Origin: an uncultured Eubacteriaceae bacterium
Lineage (GTDB): Bacteria; Bacillota; Clostridia; Lachnospirales; Lachnospiraceae
DNA: 16,366 nt
Direction: 5' to 3'
Assembly: GCA_945938055.1 (NCBI GenBank)
Contig: CAMEUH010000028.1
Coordinates: forward strand, 1 to 16,366
Both the position numbers and the translations under genes were made by a program. Shown piece by piece: positions 14,473 through 16,366 of this stretch; position 1 is the first letter of the stretch, and the number at the start of each line of letters is the position of its first letter. The notes beneath the pieces are model-generated. The model ran no database searches. It was not told the DNA's origin and saw only the letters and a list, made by a program, of their open reading frames with translations.

Positions 14473-14501
14473 TTGCAGTTCTGTTTCAAAAAAGATATAC
14501 T
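14473..14501 (+). promoter_or_regulatory. Putative promoter of the alcohol/aldehyde dehydrogenase operon
   Basis: TTGCAG (14473-14478), 17-base spacer, TATACT (14496-14501). The -10 box is good (5 of 6), the -35 box weak. It lies in the 75-base gap after the anti-sigma gene; no terminator is seen there, so read-through from the sigma operon is also possible. Confidence 0.4.
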
Positions 14502-14539
14502 AATCCTTAAGAGTTATTCTCAGAAAGGATTTTAATATC

Positions 14540-15772
14540 ATGAATCAGTTAAGAAAAATATATTGCAGAACTTTTCAGACAGCTTTTAAAATTGCCCTTC
14601 CATTTCTTCCTTACCGGAAGCCAAAAATGGCAGGAAGTGTTACTGATATACCGGCAATTATTAAAAAGCATCACTGCAGCACGGTTCTGATTGTCACCGA
14701 TGCCGGCATCATGAAGCTTGGACTTACGGACAGACTGCAAAAAGCACTTTCTGACAACGGAATTCCCTATTACATTTACGATAAGACCGTTGCCAACCCA
14801 ACCACCCAGAATGTTGCCGAAGCACTGGAAATGTACCAGGAAAATCAATGTAACGCCATCATCGGCTTTGGCGGTGGTTCTTCCATGGACTGTGCCAAGG
14901 CACTGGGTGCAAGGATTGCAAAACCAAACCAGTCTCTTGCCAAAATGAAAGGCATACTAAAAGTACATAAGAAGCTTCCTCTTCTCATTGCCATTCCTAC
15001 CACGGCAGGAACCGGAAGTGAAACCACTCTCGCTGCCGTCATAACGGATGCCGAGACACGACATAAATATGCAATTAATGACTTTCCGCTGATTCCACGA
15101 TATGCGGTACTGGATCCGAAGGTTACCTTAAGCCTTCCTCCGTTCATTACCGCAACCACCGGAATGGATGCACTCACCCATGCCGTGGAGGCATACATTG
15201 GCAACTCCACAACCCATGGCACCCGGACCGATGCACTTCTTGCCGTCAAGCTTATTTTTGCCAACCTTGATACTGCCTACACGGACGGAAACAACCTGGA
15301 TGCCCGCAGAAACATGTTAAAAGCATCCTTTTATGCAGGCTGTGCTTTTACCAAATCCTATGTAGGCTATGTCCACGCCGTTGCACATTCTCTCGGCGGA
15401 GAATATAATGTGCCGCACGGACTTGCCAACTCCATTCTGCTTCCATTTGTACTGGAAGCCTACGGAAGTTCCATACATAAAAAACTTTCCCAGCTGGCAT
15501 TTGCCGCCGGGCTTTCCGAACTGGATACTCCGGATGATGTGGCAGCACAGAAATTCATTCAGGCAATTAAAGACATGAAAAAACGTTTTGAAATCGGTGA
15601 CACGGTACCACAGATTAGAGAAGAAGACATTCCAAAGCTCTCTCATTACGCAGACAAGGAAGCCAATCCTCTTTACCCGGTTCCGGTTCTCATGAATGCC
15701 CACGAACTGGAACAGTTTTATTATAAACTGATGCCAAATCAGGAAGATACAGAAAGGGAAACAAAGTCATGA
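14540..15772 (+). CDS. Iron-containing (group III) alcohol dehydrogenase, 410 aa
   Basis: An NAD(P)-dependent enzyme interconverting an alcohol and an aldehyde. The nucleotide-binding half has GFGGGSSMDCAKAL at 109-122 and PTTAGTGSE at 153-161. The metal half carries the four expected ligands: D210 and H214 (GMDALTHAVEAY), H279 and H293 (VHAVAHSLGGEYNVPHGLAN); the spacing equals that of FucO-type enzymes. The N-terminus has an extra 25-30 residues with a hydrophobic, basic stretch (about 12-30) before the usual domain start. The binding site AAAGGA lies about 10 bases before the ATG. Its stop overlaps the start of the aldehyde dehydrogenase (ATGA), so the pair is probably made together and passes an aldehyde between them. 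Substrate unknown. Confidence 0.93.
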   Translation: MNQLRKIYCRTFQTAFKIALPFLPYRKPKMAGSVTDIPAIIKKHHCSTVLIVTDAGIMKLGLTDRLQKALSDNGIPYYIYDKTVANPTTQNVAEALEMYQENQCNAIIGFGGGSSMDCAKALGARIAKPNQSLAKMKGILKVHKKLPLLIAIPTTAGTGSETTLAAVITDAETRHKYAINDFPLIPRYAVLDPKVTLSLPPFITATTGMDALTHAVEAYIGNSTTHGTRTDALLAVKLIFANLDTAYTDGNNLDARRNMLKASFYAGCAFTKSYVGYVHAVAHSLGGEYNVPHGLANSILLPFVLEAYGSSIHKKLSQLAFAAGLSELDTPDDVAAQKFIQAIKDMKKRFEIGDTVPQIREEDIPKLSHYADKEANPLYPVPVLMNAHELEQFYYKLMPNQEDTERETKS

Positions 15773-16366
15773 CAGAAGCGGAAATCAAAAATCTTGTGGA
15801 AAAACAACGTGCCTATTTTTATAGTGGAGCCACTCTGGATGTAAATCATCGGATTCAGGCACTAAAGAAATTAAAAACCATCATCAAAAGACGGGAACAG
15901 GAAATTAATGCTGCCATCAAAAGTGACCTTGGAAAGAGCAGTTTTGAAAGCTACATGTGTGAGACCGGATTAAGTCTCAGCGAAATCAGCTACATGATAA
16001 AGCATACCCGTTCATTTTCCCGGGAAAAGACCGTATATACGCCACTTGCACAATTTCATTCCAGAAGTTTTAAAAAACCATCCCCATATGGTGTCGTTCT
16101 GGTCATGAGTCCATGGAACTATCCGTTTCTTCTGACAATGGATCCACTTGTCTGTGCAATTGCGGCAGGGAATACGGCAGTACTGAAACCTGGACCAGAC
16201 AGTCCGCATACCAATCAGGTGATGAAGGAAATCATCCGTGAACTGTTCTGTGAAGAATATGTATGTCTTGTGGAAGGTGGTATTGAAACTGCTGATCAGC
16301 TTCTCAATGATCCGTTTGATCTGATCTTTTTTACAGGATCTACAATGACAGGTAGAAAGGTATATG
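15769..16366 (+). CDS. NAD(P)-dependent aldehyde dehydrogenase, ALDH3-like (partial, C-terminus beyond right edge)
   Basis: 199 codons of the N-terminal cofactor domain are visible. Recognisable parts are the opening helix QRAYFYSGATLDVNHRIQAL (13-32), typical of class 3-like enzymes, PYGVVLVMSPWNYPF (residues about 106-120, with the conserved SPWNYP), GNTAVLKPG (about 135-145), and FFTGSTMTGRKVY at the edge, the NAD-binding Gly turn. The catalytic Glu and Cys lie beyond the window. The absence of a longer N-terminus and this motif set match fatty-aldehyde or coniferyl-aldehyde type dehydrogenases (ALDH3 group). The start is an ATGA overlap with the alcohol dehydrogenase, with GAAAGGGAA upstream. 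It would oxidise the aldehyde made by its partner, or work in reverse detoxification; direction unknown. Confidence 0.92.
   Translation, partial: MTEAEIKNLVEKQRAYFYSGATLDVNHRIQALKKLKTIIKRREQEINAAIKSDLGKSSFESYMCETGLSLSEISYMIKHTRSFSREKTVYTPLAQFHSRSFKKPSPYGVVLVMSPWNYPFLLTMDPLVCAIAAGNTAVLKPGPDSPHTNQVMKEIIRELFCEEYVCLVEGGIETADQLLNDPFDLIFFTGSTMTGRKVY

Noticed and set aside
14845..15264. Minus-strand frame of 139 codons within the alcohol dehydrogenase gene
   Set aside because: Shadow of a strongly conserved gene; no ribosome binding site or family match.

Overview
The window looks like chromosomal DNA from a Gram-positive, moderately low-GC anaerobe of the Clostridia, most likely a Lachnospiraceae-type gut bacterium. 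This is inferred from strong AAGGAGG-type ribosome binding sites, sigma-A-like promoters, the gene families present (BMP-type binding proteins with hybrid kinases, an AraC regulator divergent from a two-gene ABC exporter, a GT1 glycosyltransferase with an AbrB-like regulator, an iron alcohol dehydrogenase with an aldehyde dehydrogenase) and a tRNA lacking an encoded CCA. No phage, insertion sequence or CRISPR was seen.

Layout. (1) 1-5242, minus strand: a sensory operon with its own promoter. It encodes two tandem membrane-anchored BMP/PnrA-type binding proteins, a hybrid histidine kinase with receiver and Hpt domains, and a second membrane sensor with a Cache-like domain that runs off the left edge. 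Consecutive genes overlap or nearly touch, and no importer permease or ATPase is present, so the binding proteins probably feed ligand information to the kinase. (2) 5284-9700: two half-size ABC exporters (minus) divergent from an AraC-family regulator (plus), with face-to-face promoters and a repeated hexamer between them. (3) 9690-11183, minus: an AbrB/MazE-like regulator followed by a GT1 (macrolide/UDP-type) glycosyltransferase, behind a near-consensus promoter flanked by repeats. (4) 11261-11899, plus: thiamine pyrophosphokinase. (5) 11952-12280: a compact, otherwise unannotated type I toxin-antitoxin locus, with a 28-residue holin-like/TxpA-like toxin on the minus strand and a convergent antisense RNA of about 98 nt on the plus strand. 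(6) 12348-12418: tRNA-Gly(CCC). (7) 12511-14464: an ECF sigma factor and a large one-pass membrane protein that is probably its anti-sigma partner. (8) 14540-16366: an iron-dependent alcohol dehydrogenase translationally coupled (ATGA) to an aldehyde dehydrogenase cut by the right edge.

The most interesting region is the toxin-antitoxin locus. Both RNAs have recognisable promoters and intrinsic terminators. The antitoxin -35 box lies inside the toxin terminator hairpin, and the toxin stop codon lies inside the antitoxin terminator hairpin. The toxin mRNA carries an anti-Shine-Dalgarno sequence in its leader and a 19-nt complement to that leader, bulged by 6 nt, in its 3' UTR. The antisense RNA covers that 3' UTR element, so its binding would be expected to free the anti-Shine-Dalgarno and shut off translation. 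This mechanism is inferred from sequence only.
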